Below, one piece after another: positions 6,624 to 15,609 of a stretch of DNA of 33,945 nt (the stretch's first letter is position 1; each line of letters starts with the position of its first letter). The notes under the pieces are model-generated. The model was not told the origin of the DNA. It searched no databases and saw nothing but the letters and a program-made list of their open reading frames with translations. Origin of the DNA: Burkholderiaceae bacterium (GTDB lineage Bacteria > Pseudomonadota > Gammaproteobacteria > Burkholderiales > Burkholderiaceae_B); contig SCSG01000029.1 of NCBI GenBank assembly GCA_004322135.1, positions 1-33,945 of the forward strand, in the 5' to 3' direction. The position numbers and the translations under genes were made by a program.

Positions 6624-7510
6624 TTGCTGGAGATGAAGCCGTTTTCGTAGCCCAACGCGCGCAGGCGCGTTTGAGCTGCCTGAGCCGCGTCGCGTGTCTG
6701 GAATGGGCCGACGCGCAACCGGTAGGTGGGCTTGCCGCCCGAAACAGCGCTTTCAATATAGGCGTCGGTCACCCCCGCCGCCAGTAGCTTTGCGCGCCGC
6801 GCCAGAGCGTCTTTCTCGGTGGTGTAAGCGGCAATCTGCAGGACGAAATCACCCTGCTGCGTGGACGCCGTATTCTTGGGTGGCTGACGCCCCTGAAGCA
6901 GCGCAATCGCAACCGACCCGTCATCCGTACGCGCGACGGGTTTGGTGGCCGCCTTGTGTTCGGACTCCTTGCGCTCGGATTCCTTGCGCTCGGATTCCTT
7001 ATGTTCGGATTCCTTATGTTCGGACGCTTTGCGTTCGGATTTCTCGGCAACTTTGGGCCTGGACTCTTCAGGCTTGGCGTCCTGTGACGGCCTGGATTCG
7101 GGTGTTTCACCCGTTGCGGCAGCGGGTGCACCAGCGATGAAATTGTCTGGTGACGAATCGGGCACGGGAAGCGGTGCATTGTTTGGCGCTTCACCTGACG
7201 CGGCGGCGGTACCGCCACTGGCAACCTTGCCCGACGAGGCATTCTCGGGTGTCACGGCCACACTAGGTGCCGGCACAGGCGGGACAGAGGGCACGACGAC
7301 GGTGGGCGTACTTGAATTCTGGGGCGGTGCCGTGTTGAGAAGCATCGGTACAATAATGACCGCCGCAACGACAAGCACCAGTGCGCCGATAAGGCGCCGG
7401 CGTGCACGACTGCGCATTTCGCTAGCAAGGGTTTCGCTGGAAACGGACGAACGGGACCGCCCGCGCGACTGGTCGGCTTCGGTAGATTTTTTACGAAAAA
7501 ATAGCCCCAT
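6620..7510 (-). CDS. SPOR-domain membrane protein (DedD-like)
   Basis: This 296-residue protein has a basic N-terminal cytoplasmic segment, one transmembrane helix (about 40-60, LIGALVLVVAAVIIVPMLL), a long low-complexity periplasmic linker and a C-terminal SPOR domain (about 215-296, starting FVLQIAAY and ending ALGYENGF). SPOR domains bind septal peptidoglycan lacking stem peptides, so a role at the division site like DedD or FtsN is likely. The linker (about 155-190) holds six tandem units of the type KESEx. It is coupled to cvpA by overlap and follows folC by 48 bases. The position between folC and cvpA matches DedD in enterobacteria. Confidence 0.92.
   Translation of the reverse strand: MGLFFRKKSTEADQSRGRSRSSVSSETLASEMRSRARRRLIGALVLVVAAVIIVPMLLNTAPPQNSSTPTVVVPSVPPVPAPSVAVTPENASSGKVASGGTAAASGEAPNNAPLPVPDSSPDNFIAGAPAAATGETPESRPSQDAKPEESRPKVAEKSERKASEHKESEHKESERKESERKESEHKAATKPVARTDDGSVAIALLQGRQPPKNTASTQQGDFVLQIAAYTTEKDALARRAKLLAAGVTDAYIESAVSGGKPTYRLRVGPFQTRDAAQAAQTRLRALGYENGFISSK
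6954..7043 (-). repeat. Six tandem 15-bp in-frame repeats
   Basis: Six consecutive 15-bp units of the type ttgcgctcggattcc (plus strand) encode KESE plus R or H in the SPOR protein linker. Units 2 and 3 are identical and the outer units diverge by 1-4 bases. Because the unit is a multiple of three, copy-number changes would alter linker length without breaking the frame. Confidence 0.9.
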
Positions 7511-7558
7511 GCGATAACCCTTGTTGACCCGGAAGCTGGTGCCGGACGGAAAATTCGG

Positions 7559-8860
7559 TCAATCTTTCAGTCTGAGCTCTTTAAGTACGGGCCCGACCGT
7601 AGAAAACGAGCCAAACACGAGGATTCTATCATTACCAGAGGCTTGTTCCCGCGCCTCAGCAAAGGCTCGTACCGGATTATCAAAACTTGCAACAGTTACT
7701 ACTTCCTTGTCAGCCGGCGGCAGCAAATCGTTGACGAGGGCCGCCAGTTCGCTTCCGTCCAGGCCGCGCGGGCCGGCCGTCGTTGCGCAATACCAATGAT
7801 CAACCTGACCCATGAACTGGGAAACAACTCCTTTCACGTCCTTGTCTCGCAGCATGCCCACCACCACATGCGTTTCGGGGTAAAAGCCCATCCCTTCCAT
7901 ATTTTGCGCCAAAGCGGCCGCTGCATGCGGATTGTGTGCAACATCCAGGATAATGAGCGGTCGTCCAGGGACAGTCTGCAGCCGGCCCGGTAGCGTCACC
8001 AGCGAGAGCCCGACGCGGATGGCCTGCTGCGGCACGACAAGGCGATCTTCCAGCGACTCCAGGGCCGCCAAAGCGGCAGCTGCATTGAGCAGCTGGTTGG
8101 CACCGCGCAACGCCGGATATGACATTCCGGCACGGCGTCGGCCACGGCCACCATAAGCCCATTGCTGGCGATCGCCCGAATAGTTGAAATCTTTGCCGGA
8201 CACCCATAAGTCTGCGCCGATTTCGTGCGCATACGCCACAACGCTTTCAGGCGGGCGCGGATCGGCGCAGATTGCCGGCCTTCCTGGCCTGAAGATATGC
8301 GCCTTCTCGAAGCCGATCTTTTCGCGCGTATCACCCAGCCATTCGGCATGATCGATATCGATGCTGGTGACGACGGAACAGTCGGCATCGACGATGTTGA
8401 CGGCATCCAGGCGCCCGCCCATTCCCACTTCCAGAACGGCGATGTCGATCCCGCTATGCTCATACAAAAGCAGTGCCGCCAGCGTAGAGAATTCGAAATA
8501 GGTCAGCGAGATATCGCCACGCACACGGTTGATGGTGTCGAACTGCTGGATGATCTGAGCATCGCTGGCGATTTCGCCATTGACACGAATGCGTTCGTTG
8601 TAGTGGATAAGGTGCGGTGAGGTATACATCCCCACGTGATACCCGGCCGACAAAAGTATGGCTTCCAGCATGGCACAGGTGGACCCCTTGCCATTGGTGC
8701 CGCCCACCATGATGACCTTGAACGGATAGGTCAGACCCAGTTTGCCGGCAACGGCCCGTACTCGATCCAGACTCATGTCGATGGCTTTGGGATGCAGGGT
8801 TTCAAGGTAGCCAAGCCATTGATCCAGGCTGGAAGACTGATCGAGTACGGGAAGTGACAT
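7559..8860 (-). CDS. folC: Folylpolyglutamate synthase / dihydrofolate synthase
   Basis: This ATP-dependent Mur-ligase-fold enzyme adds glutamate to dihydropteroate and to folates. The 433-residue protein has the start region SLDQWLGYLETLHPKAIDMSLDRV typical of bacterial FolC, the P-loop GGTNGKGSTCAMLE, and the Mur-ligase segment GMGGRLDAVNIV. The ATG at 8860 is preferred over a TTG 33 bases upstream (8893) because homologues begin close to this point; neither start has a strong Shine-Dalgarno sequence. It heads the folC - SPOR - cvpA - purF run. In many Burkholderiales accD and trp genes lie upstream; here the PDH operon does. Confidence 0.95.
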   Translation of the reverse strand: MSLPVLDQSSSLDQWLGYLETLHPKAIDMSLDRVRAVAGKLGLTYPFKVIMVGGTNGKGSTCAMLEAILLSAGYHVGMYTSPHLIHYNERIRVNGEIASDAQIIQQFDTINRVRGDISLTYFEFSTLAALLLYEHSGIDIAVLEVGMGGRLDAVNIVDADCSVVTSIDIDHAEWLGDTREKIGFEKAHIFRPGRPAICADPRPPESVVAYAHEIGADLWVSGKDFNYSGDRQQWAYGGRGRRRAGMSYPALRGANQLLNAAAALAALESLEDRLVVPQQAIRVGLSLVTLPGRLQTVPGRPLIILDVAHNPHAAAALAQNMEGMGFYPETHVVVGMLRDKDVKGVVSQFMGQVDHWYCATTAGPRGLDGSELAALVNDLLPPADKEVVTVASFDNPVRAFAEAREQASGNDRILVFGSFSTVGPVLKELRLKD

Positions 8861-8916
8861 GATGGTTAATTCGCAGACAGGCAGGCGACCCAAAAGGAAA
8901 GCCGCAAAAGAGCCGT

Positions 8917-8944
8917 TGACCGGGCAGGCCAGAGGCCCGGATCA
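8917..8944 (-). terminator. Hairpin in the lpdA-folC gap
   Basis: The 257-base gap between lpdA and folC contains TGACCGGGC / GCCCGGaTCA, a 9-bp stem with one bulged A and a 9-base loop. There is no uridine tract directly after it. It may end the PDH transcript. A possible -10 for folC (TAAAAT on the minus strand, 9002-8997) lies upstream of the hairpin, in which case it would be a leader structure instead. No gene is visible in the gap. Confidence 0.3.
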
Positions 8945-9117
8945 GACGGCCAGACAAACAATTGCCGACACCAACGCGGCATCGGCTTCCGCAGGTATTT
9001 TAGACCTTATTCCACGGGCCAAGACCGAAACACCGCATCAGTACCGTGGTCGCGCAACTGCGCACCTGCGGGACGGAACCAGCGCTCCAGCAAGGACGTT
9101 GACCGCAACGCTGGAAA

Positions 9118-10902
9118 TTACTTGCGCTTTACGGGCGGCAGATCGGTGCAAGTGCCTTCGGCCACCTCGGCCGCCATGCCCACGGATTCGCCCAGCGTCG
9201 GATGCGGATGGATGGTCCTGCCAATATCCACCGCGTCCGCTCCCATTTCGATAGCCAAGGCGACCTCGCTGATGAGATCCCCCGCGTTGGTGCCGACAAT
9301 GCCGCCACCAACAACAAGGCCGGTCTGTTCGTCGAACAGCAGCCGGGTAAAACCTTCGTCACGCCCGTTGGCAATGGCACGCCCCGAAGCCGCCCAGGGA
9401 AAGAGCCCGACCTTGACGGAAACACCCTTGTCCTTTGCCTCGGCACTGGTCAACCCAACCCAGGCCACTTCCGGGTCGGTATACGCCACTGACGGAATCA
9501 CGCGTGCATCAAAATAACTTTTCTCGCCAGCAATGACTTCGGCCGCCACATGCGCCTCATGCACGGCCTTGTGAGCCAGCATGGGCTGCCCGACGATATC
9601 GCCGATGGCAAATATATGCGGCACATTGGTGCGCATTTGCGCATCGACAGAAATGAACCCCCGCTCACTGACCGCTACGCCAGCCTTGTCAGCCGAAATA
9701 TTCTTGCCGTTCGGGCGCCGACCCACTGCCTGCAAGACCAGGTCATAACGTTGCGGACCCCCGGGAGCATTTTTTCCTTCGAACGTAACCCAGATGCCGT
9801 CAGCGCGAGCTTCGGCCCCGACGGTTTTCGTGTCGAGCATCACGTGATCGAAGCGCCGCGCGTTCATCTTCTGCCAGACCTTGACGAGGTCACGGTCTGC
9901 GCCCTGCATCAAACCGTCAAGCATTTCGACTACGTCGAGCCGCGCACCCAGCGCGGAATAAACCGTACCCATTTCGAGGCCGATAATGCCGCCGCCAATA
10001 ACCAGCATTTTTTGCGGGATGGATGCAAGCTGCAGCGCTCCGGTCGAATCCACTATGCGCGGATCGTCGGGCAGGAACGGCAACCTGACCGATTGACTGC
10101 CGGCGGCAATGATTGCCGACTTGAATGCAATGGTCTGACTTTTTCCGTCAGCCATTTGCACCGACAAATGATGAGGATCGGCAAACTGGCCAACACCAGT
10201 CAGGACGGTAACCTTGCGCAGCTTGGCCATGCCCGCCAGCCCACTCGTCAATTTACCGACCACCTTGTCTTTGTAGCTACGCAAGACATCCAGATCGATG
10301 GCAGGCGCGCCAAACGAAATGCCGTGTGCCGCCAGCGACTGGGCCTCTTCGGCCACGGCCATGGTGTGCAGCAGTGCCTTGGATGGTATGCAGCCGACAT
10401 TCAGGCAGACGCCACCCAGCGTTGAGTAACGTTCGACCAAGGCCACGCTAAGACCCAGATCAGCGGCGCGAAACGCGGCGGAATAGCCGCCGGGGCCTGC
10501 GCCAAGAACCAGAACATCAAATTGCCCGTCGGCCTGCCCGGAAAAATTCGCGGGCTGCGGCTTCGCGGCCGTGCTCGACCCGATAGCGGCTGGGGCTGGG
10601 GCAGCAGCGGGGGCTGCTGGAGCCGGCGCTGAAACCGACGTGTCCGAGGGCGCAGCCGACCGGCTGTCGGCCTCGATCTGAATGATGGAGCTGCCCTCGG
10701 CAACCTTGTCGCCCAGTTTGACGAGAATTGCTTTCACCACCCCGCCCTGTTGCGCGGGAATTTCCATGGAGGCCTTGTCGGACTCAACAGTGATGAGACT
10801 TTGCTCGGTCTTGATGGTATCGCCCACCGCAACGAGGATTTCGATAACTTCGACGTCGGCAAAGTCGCCTATATTCGGTACTTGCAGTTCGACCGTACTC
10901 AT
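9118..10902 (-). CDS. lpdA: Dihydrolipoyl dehydrogenase (E3) with N-terminal lipoyl domain
   Basis: This is the E3 subunit of pyruvate dehydrogenase: it reoxidises dihydrolipoyl groups with FAD and NAD+. The 594-residue protein is longer than the usual 470 because of an N-terminal lipoyl domain (about 1-78, lipoylated lysine K43 in ESDKASMEIP) and an Ala/Pro linker (about 80-120). The FAD site is VLGAGPGGYSAA, the redox disulfide is C166-LNVG-C171, a second dinucleotide site is IGGGIIGLEMG, and the active-site HPHPTLGES is near the C-terminus. Such lipoyl-E3 fusions are known in Neisseria, Ralstonia and relatives. It lies 12 bases after aceF, with AAGGA as ribosome site. Confidence 0.97.
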   Translation of the reverse strand: MSTVELQVPNIGDFADVEVIEILVAVGDTIKTEQSLITVESDKASMEIPAQQGGVVKAILVKLGDKVAEGSSIIQIEADSRSAAPSDTSVSAPAPAAPAAAPAPAAIGSSTAAKPQPANFSGQADGQFDVLVLGAGPGGYSAAFRAADLGLSVALVERYSTLGGVCLNVGCIPSKALLHTMAVAEEAQSLAAHGISFGAPAIDLDVLRSYKDKVVGKLTSGLAGMAKLRKVTVLTGVGQFADPHHLSVQMADGKSQTIAFKSAIIAAGSQSVRLPFLPDDPRIVDSTGALQLASIPQKMLVIGGGIIGLEMGTVYSALGARLDVVEMLDGLMQGADRDLVKVWQKMNARRFDHVMLDTKTVGAEARADGIWVTFEGKNAPGGPQRYDLVLQAVGRRPNGKNISADKAGVAVSERGFISVDAQMRTNVPHIFAIGDIVGQPMLAHKAVHEAHVAAEVIAGEKSYFDARVIPSVAYTDPEVAWVGLTSAEAKDKGVSVKVGLFPWAASGRAIANGRDEGFTRLLFDEQTGLVVGGGIVGTNAGDLISEVALAIEMGADAVDIGRTIHPHPTLGESVGMAAEVAEGTCTDLPPVKRK

Positions 10903-10914
10903 GGGTGGCGTTCC

Positions 10915-12615
10915 TTATAGCGCGATGCGACGGAAGTCGGCCAGCAGGGCCGCAAGATAGGCGTTAAAGCGTGCACCGGACGCGCCGTCGATAACCCGAT
11001 GATCATAAGACAGCGACAGCGGCAACATGAGGCGCGGCTGGAATGCCTTGCCATCCCACATAGGCTGATACGCGGACCGCGACACACCCAGAATGGCAAC
11101 TTCAGGTGCATTGATGATGGGGGTGAAGGTTGTACCGCCAATGCCGCCCAACGACGAAATGGAAAAACATCCGCCCTGCATTTGTGACGGTGACAGCTTG
11201 CCGTCGCGAGCCAGTTTGGCAAGCTCGGCCGTTTCAGTGGCCAATTCGAAAATCCCCTTCTTGTCGGCATCGCGTATTACAGGTACAACCAGGCCCGTAG
11301 GCGTATCGGCCGCGAAGCCCACGTTGTAATACTGCTTGAGTATCAGGTTGTCGCCACTGAGCGATGCATTGAAATCCGGAAATTTCTTGAGGCCAGCCAC
11401 GACCGCCTTGATGATGAAAGCGAGCATCGTGACCTTGATGCCGGACTTTTGGTTCTCTTGATTGAGCTTCACCCGAAACGCTTCCAGGTCGGTGATGTCG
11501 GCCTGATCGTTGTTGGTGACATGCGGGATCATGACCCAGTTGCGGTGCAGATTGGCCCCGGATAGCTTTTGGATGCGTGACAACGGCTTTTCCTGGACCG
11601 GACCGAACTTGGCAAAGTCGACCTTGGGCCAGTCAATGACAGAAAAACCGCCCGTCGACAATGAAGCACCCGCCGGGGCACCGCCACGAGCCACCGCCTG
11701 TTTGACATAGCCACGCACGTCATCGGCAGTGATGCGGCCACTTTTTCCGCTGCCGGTAACACTAGAAAGATCAACGCCCAGTTCACGCGCAAACTTGCGC
11801 ACGGACGGCGACGCATGAGGCAAATGGCGCGCAGGCAGGTCGCCAAATTCGGCCGTTGGCGACGGATGCACGACCGGCTCGGAGGCCATGACGCCAGAGG
11901 CCTCAGGTGCGGATGCGGTCGCCGCCGGGGCAACTACGGCAGCTGCCGGCACCGGCGCCGCCGCAGTATCTGAGCTCGCCTGCGTGGCTGCCTTTGCGGT
12001 GCCCGCCGCGCCCGATGTAGCAAGCTCGACAATGGGCGATCCCTGCTTGACCTTGTCGCCGAGCTTGACCAGAATGGCCCGGACGACTCCCGCCTGCGAC
12101 GAAGGGATTTCCATGGATGCCTTGTCGGATTCGACCGTGATAAGGCTTTGCTCGGTCGCAACCGTGTCACCGACGGCCACCAGAACTTCAATGACCTCGA
12201 CGTCGGCGAAATCGCCAATATCCGGCACCGTAACGGTGGCAGAACCTGCCGGTGCCGCAGCCTCGGCTGCAGTAGCCGGTGTGGCGGCAGCTGGCGTGGC
12301 CGCAGGTGGCTTGGCTTCGCCGGTGGCCGGCTTGGCGGCAGGGGCTTGCTCAGGCTGCTGGGCGGCACTTGCCGCGCCCGCGTCAACCTCGAGAATGACC
12401 GACCCCTGCTTCACCTTGTCCCCTACCTTGACTTTCAAGGCCTTGACTACACCACCTTGCGAAGCGGGAATCTCCATGGATGCCTTGTCGGATTCGACCG
12501 TGATCAGGCTCTGGTCGGCCTCGATCGCGTCACCCGCGGCCACTAAAACTTCAATCACCTCGACGGAATCGAAATCACCGATATCCGGAACCTTGATTTC
12601 CACGATATTACTCAT
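10915..12615 (-). CDS. aceF: Dihydrolipoyllysine-residue acetyltransferase (E2 of pyruvate dehydrogenase)
   Basis: The E2 core transfers the acetyl group from lipoamide to CoA. The 566-residue protein has two lipoyl domains (about 2-78 with K44, and 126-200 with K165), each with ESDKASMEIP. Ala/Pro-rich linkers follow, then a peripheral subunit-binding domain (about 267-305, SPSVRKFARELGVDL) and the catalytic domain ending with DHRVIDG (H539 and D543 catalytic). The ATG at 12615 (MSNIVEIKVPDIGDF) is chosen because AGGAG precedes it by 10 bases. An upstream in-frame start at 12693 would overlap aceE and add non-lipoyl sequence. E. coli AceF has three lipoyl domains; here the third is on E3. 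Confidence 0.97.
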   Translation of the reverse strand: MSNIVEIKVPDIGDFDSVEVIEVLVAAGDAIEADQSLITVESDKASMEIPASQGGVVKALKVKVGDKVKQGSVILEVDAGAASAAQQPEQAPAAKPATGEAKPPAATPAAATPATAAEAAAPAGSATVTVPDIGDFADVEVIEVLVAVGDTVATEQSLITVESDKASMEIPSSQAGVVRAILVKLGDKVKQGSPIVELATSGAAGTAKAATQASSDTAAAPVPAAAVVAPAATASAPEASGVMASEPVVHPSPTAEFGDLPARHLPHASPSVRKFARELGVDLSSVTGSGKSGRITADDVRGYVKQAVARGGAPAGASLSTGGFSVIDWPKVDFAKFGPVQEKPLSRIQKLSGANLHRNWVMIPHVTNNDQADITDLEAFRVKLNQENQKSGIKVTMLAFIIKAVVAGLKKFPDFNASLSGDNLILKQYYNVGFAADTPTGLVVPVIRDADKKGIFELATETAELAKLARDGKLSPSQMQGGCFSISSLGGIGGTTFTPIINAPEVAILGVSRSAYQPMWDGKAFQPRLMLPLSLSYDHRVIDGASGARFNAYLAALLADFRRIAL

Positions 12616-12629
12616 GTCGGTCGTACTCC

Positions 12630-15353
12630 TCAATCGTGATGCGGGTTGGCCTTTTCGGGATCGATCCCGTACTTGGTGATTGCTTCTGTGCACTTCTTGA
12701 TGTCGATGGTGCCTTCATCAGCCAAAGCCCGCAACGCCGACAACACGACAAAGTAACGATCGATCTCGAAGAAGGATCGAAGCTCGGAGCGGTAGTCCGA
12801 GCGACCGAAGCCGTCTGTCCCCAGCACACGGTAGTCCCGGCCTTTGGGCACATAAGGCCGGATTTCATCCGCCCAAGACTTCACATAATCTGTGGAGGCG
12901 ACGATTGGTCCCCTGACGTCTTTCAGCATCTTTGTCACGTACGCCTCACGTTGGGGTTCGCCCGGGTGCAGCAGGTTCCAGCGTTCCACATCAAGACCGT
13001 CTCGGCGCAGCTCGCTGAAGCTGGTCATGCTCCACAGATCGGACGATATGCCCCAATCCTTTTCCAGCAGTTCCTGGGCGTCCATGACTTCGCGCAAAAT
13101 CGTACCCGACCCCATGAGCTGGACATGTGCCTTGTTCTTGGCCTTGCCAACCGAACGCAATTTGTACATCCCACGCAGGATTCCCTCTTCATCCCCAGGT
13201 GTCAGGCCAGGCTGGGCATAATTCTCGTTCATCACGGTCATGTAGAAGAACACGTTTTCCTGATCCTGCATCATGCGCTTCAAGCCACTTTGCAAAATGA
13301 CTGCGACTTCGTGTGCGAAGGTCGGGTCATAGGCCACACAGTTCGGGATAAGCGATGCGTGCACCAGACTGTCTCCATCTTCATGCTGCAGCCCCTCGCC
13401 ATTGAGCGTCGTGCGCCCCGCCGTGCCGCCCAACAGGAAGCCGCGCGCCAGCATGTCGCCGGCCGCCCAGGACAGGCCACCAAAGCGCTGAAATCCAAAC
13501 ATCGAGTAATAGATGAAGAACGGAATCATGATACGGTTGCTGGTCGAGTACGACGTGGCTGCGGCAATCCAGGAGCACATGCCACCCGCTTCGTTGATAC
13601 CTTCCTGCAAAAGCTGGCCGTCGGCCGCTTCGCGGTAGTACATGACCTGTCCCTTGTCCACCGGAACGTACTTCTGCCCACCGGGCGCATAGATGCCGAT
13701 CTGGCGGAACAGCCCCTCCATCCCGAAAGTGCGCGATTCGTCCACCAAAATGGGAACAATGCGCGGCGCCAGGGTTTTGTCGCGCAGCAGCTGGTTGAGC
13801 ACCCGCACGAACGCCTGCGTTGTGGAAATTTCACGTCCCTCGATGGTGGGGTCCAGCACAGCCTTGAAGGTGTCCAGGCCGGGAGCCGGCAAGCTCTCGT
13901 CGGCCTTTTCGCGACGGTGAGGCAAATAGCCGCCCAGCGCTTTGCGCCGTTCGTGCAAATACTTCATCTCCGGCGAATCCTCAGCCGGCTTGAAGAACGG
14001 AATCTCACTGACCTTGTCGTCCGGAATAGGAATATTGAAGCGGTCGCGAAACTCGTGCACCGACTCGGTATCCAGCTTCTTTTGCTGATGCGTCGGATTC
14101 TTGGCCTGGCCTACGTGGCCCATGCCATAACCCTTGATGGTCTTGGCCAGAATCACGCTCGGCTGGCCCTTGTGGCCCGCCGCGGACGCAAAAGCGGCAT
14201 AAACTTTGTGAGGATCATGTCCGCCCCGGTTCAGGCGCCAGACATCTTCGTCACTCATGCGGCTGACCATTTCCAGCAGCTTGGGATGCTTGCCGAAGAA
14301 CTTTTCGCGCACGAACTTGCCATCATTGGCCTTGTACGCCTGATATTCGCCATCGACGGTCTCTTCCATGACATGGCGCAGGATGCCTTCCTTGTCACGC
14401 GCGAACAGGGGATCCCAGTACCCCCCCCAAATGAGCTTGATGACATTCCAGCCAGCACCCCGGAAACTGCCCTCGAGCTCCTGGATGATCTTGCCATTGC
14501 CGCGGACCGGGCCATCCAGACGCTGCAGGTTGCAGTTGACGATGAAAATCAAATTATCGAGATGCTCACGGGCGGCCAGGCCAATAGCACCCAGTGATTC
14601 AGGCTCGTCAATTTCACCATCGCCCAAAAACACCCAGACCTTGCGCTGGCTCGTGTCAGCGATGCCGCGCGCATGCAGGTATTTCAGAAAGCGGGCCTGA
14701 TAAACGGCCATAAGAGGACCCAGGCCCATGGACACAGTCGAAAACTGCCAGAAACCCGGCATGATCTTCGGATGCGGGTACGATGTCAGGCCCTTGCCCT
14801 TGCCACCCACGTCTTGGCGAAAGTAATTCAGATTCTCTTCTGTCAGGCGCCCTTCAAGGAAAGCCCGTGAATACATGCCCGGCGACGAATGGCCCTGGAA
14901 GAACACCAAGTCGCCACCATGCTCAGCCGTCTCGGCATGCCAGAAATGGTTCTGCCCACATTCCACCATGGTGGCCTGCGAAGCAAACGAAGCAATGTGC
15001 CCTCCCAAGCTGCCGCCATCCGCAGGGGTGTGCTTATTGGCGCGAACCACCATCGCCATGGCATTCCAGCGAATATAAGAACGTATGCGCTCTTCAAGCA
15101 CCAGATTGCCGGGGTACGCCGGCTCAAGTCCCGGCGGTATGGTATTGACGTAAGCCGTGTTTGGCGAATAGGGAATATGCGCACCTGAGCGGCGCGCCAG
15201 ATCTATGAGGTTTTCCAGCAGGAAATGCGCCCGCTCGGGGCCTTCTCGATCCAGAACCGCCTCAAGCGCATCGAGCCATTCCTTGGTTTCGAGAGCATCC
15301 TCATCAGCCGCATTCACCACAGCGGTAACAGGAATTCGTTCAAGAGAGGACAT
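12630..15353 (-). CDS. aceE: Pyruvate dehydrogenase E1 component (homodimeric type)
   Basis: This thiamine-diphosphate enzyme decarboxylates pyruvate and acetylates the E2 lipoyl groups. The 907-residue protein matches the homodimeric AceE type (887 in E. coli). The ThDP/Mg signature is GDGEIDEP (244-251) followed about 28 residues later by NCN. The N-terminal DEDALETKEWLDALEAVL region and SYPHPKIMPGFWQFSTVSMGLGP are characteristic. AGGAG lies 9 bases before the ATG. It heads the aceE-aceF-lpdA operon, is 14 bases upstream of aceF, and is transcribed divergently from a two-component system. Confidence 0.98.
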   Translation of the reverse strand: MSSLERIPVTAVVNAADEDALETKEWLDALEAVLDREGPERAHFLLENLIDLARRSGAHIPYSPNTAYVNTIPPGLEPAYPGNLVLEERIRSYIRWNAMAMVVRANKHTPADGGSLGGHIASFASQATMVECGQNHFWHAETAEHGGDLVFFQGHSSPGMYSRAFLEGRLTEENLNYFRQDVGGKGKGLTSYPHPKIMPGFWQFSTVSMGLGPLMAVYQARFLKYLHARGIADTSQRKVWVFLGDGEIDEPESLGAIGLAAREHLDNLIFIVNCNLQRLDGPVRGNGKIIQELEGSFRGAGWNVIKLIWGGYWDPLFARDKEGILRHVMEETVDGEYQAYKANDGKFVREKFFGKHPKLLEMVSRMSDEDVWRLNRGGHDPHKVYAAFASAAGHKGQPSVILAKTIKGYGMGHVGQAKNPTHQQKKLDTESVHEFRDRFNIPIPDDKVSEIPFFKPAEDSPEMKYLHERRKALGGYLPHRREKADESLPAPGLDTFKAVLDPTIEGREISTTQAFVRVLNQLLRDKTLAPRIVPILVDESRTFGMEGLFRQIGIYAPGGQKYVPVDKGQVMYYREAADGQLLQEGINEAGGMCSWIAAATSYSTSNRIMIPFFIYYSMFGFQRFGGLSWAAGDMLARGFLLGGTAGRTTLNGEGLQHEDGDSLVHASLIPNCVAYDPTFAHEVAVILQSGLKRMMQDQENVFFYMTVMNENYAQPGLTPGDEEGILRGMYKLRSVGKAKNKAHVQLMGSGTILREVMDAQELLEKDWGISSDLWSMTSFSELRRDGLDVERWNLLHPGEPQREAYVTKMLKDVRGPIVASTDYVKSWADEIRPYVPKGRDYRVLGTDGFGRSDYRSELRSFFEIDRYFVVLSALRALADEGTIDIKKCTEAITKYGIDPEKANPHHD

Positions 15354-15473
15354 TGACTATCTCCTAGTAGGATATATATCAGAGCGGGTACTACCTCTTG
15401 TAAAGGTTGTATCACGTAACTGCCCCGCACTACGCGAAACGCGATTTACGCACTCTGCAGCGGGATTGAGCCC

Positions 15474-15502
15474 ATTCTAAGAAGGCCTGTCTTTTTGGGC
15501 AA
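15474..15502 (-). promoter_or_regulatory. Likely promoter of the aceE-aceF-lpdA operon
   Basis: On the minus strand TTGCCC (15502-15497) and TAGAAT (15479-15474) form a -35/-10 pair with a 17-base spacer, about 120 bases upstream of aceE. The rest of the 256-base divergent region (15354-15609) is AT-rich. It includes an imperfect ACCT...AGGT repeat near 15394-15408 downstream of this promoter. No clear promoter for the divergent sensor kinase gene stands out; TTGCAA at 15558 with TAAAAT at 15579 has a short 15-base spacer. Confidence 0.45.
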
Positions 15503-15609
15503 GTTATATTTCACGTTATGGTTCAAAATTTCATAATACGGAAAATTCTGCAGAACCTTGCAATCCGGACTTACAGACTAAAATAGGCTATCCAATTTAG
15601 CGCGGAATT

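Noticed and set aside
9550-10425. A 291-codon plus-strand frame opposite lpdA
   Set aside because: Antisense to lpdA with no plausible start signal or domain.
12616-12693. Longer in-frame start for aceF
   Set aside because: The extension overlaps the aceE end and precedes the lipoyl domain with unrelated sequence; the ATG at 12615 has a good ribosome site.
12636-14597. A 653-codon open frame on the plus strand opposite aceE
   Set aside because: It is antisense to a confidently identified gene and its product has the His/Arg/Gln-rich low-quality composition of a GC-rich shadow frame. It has no family motif.
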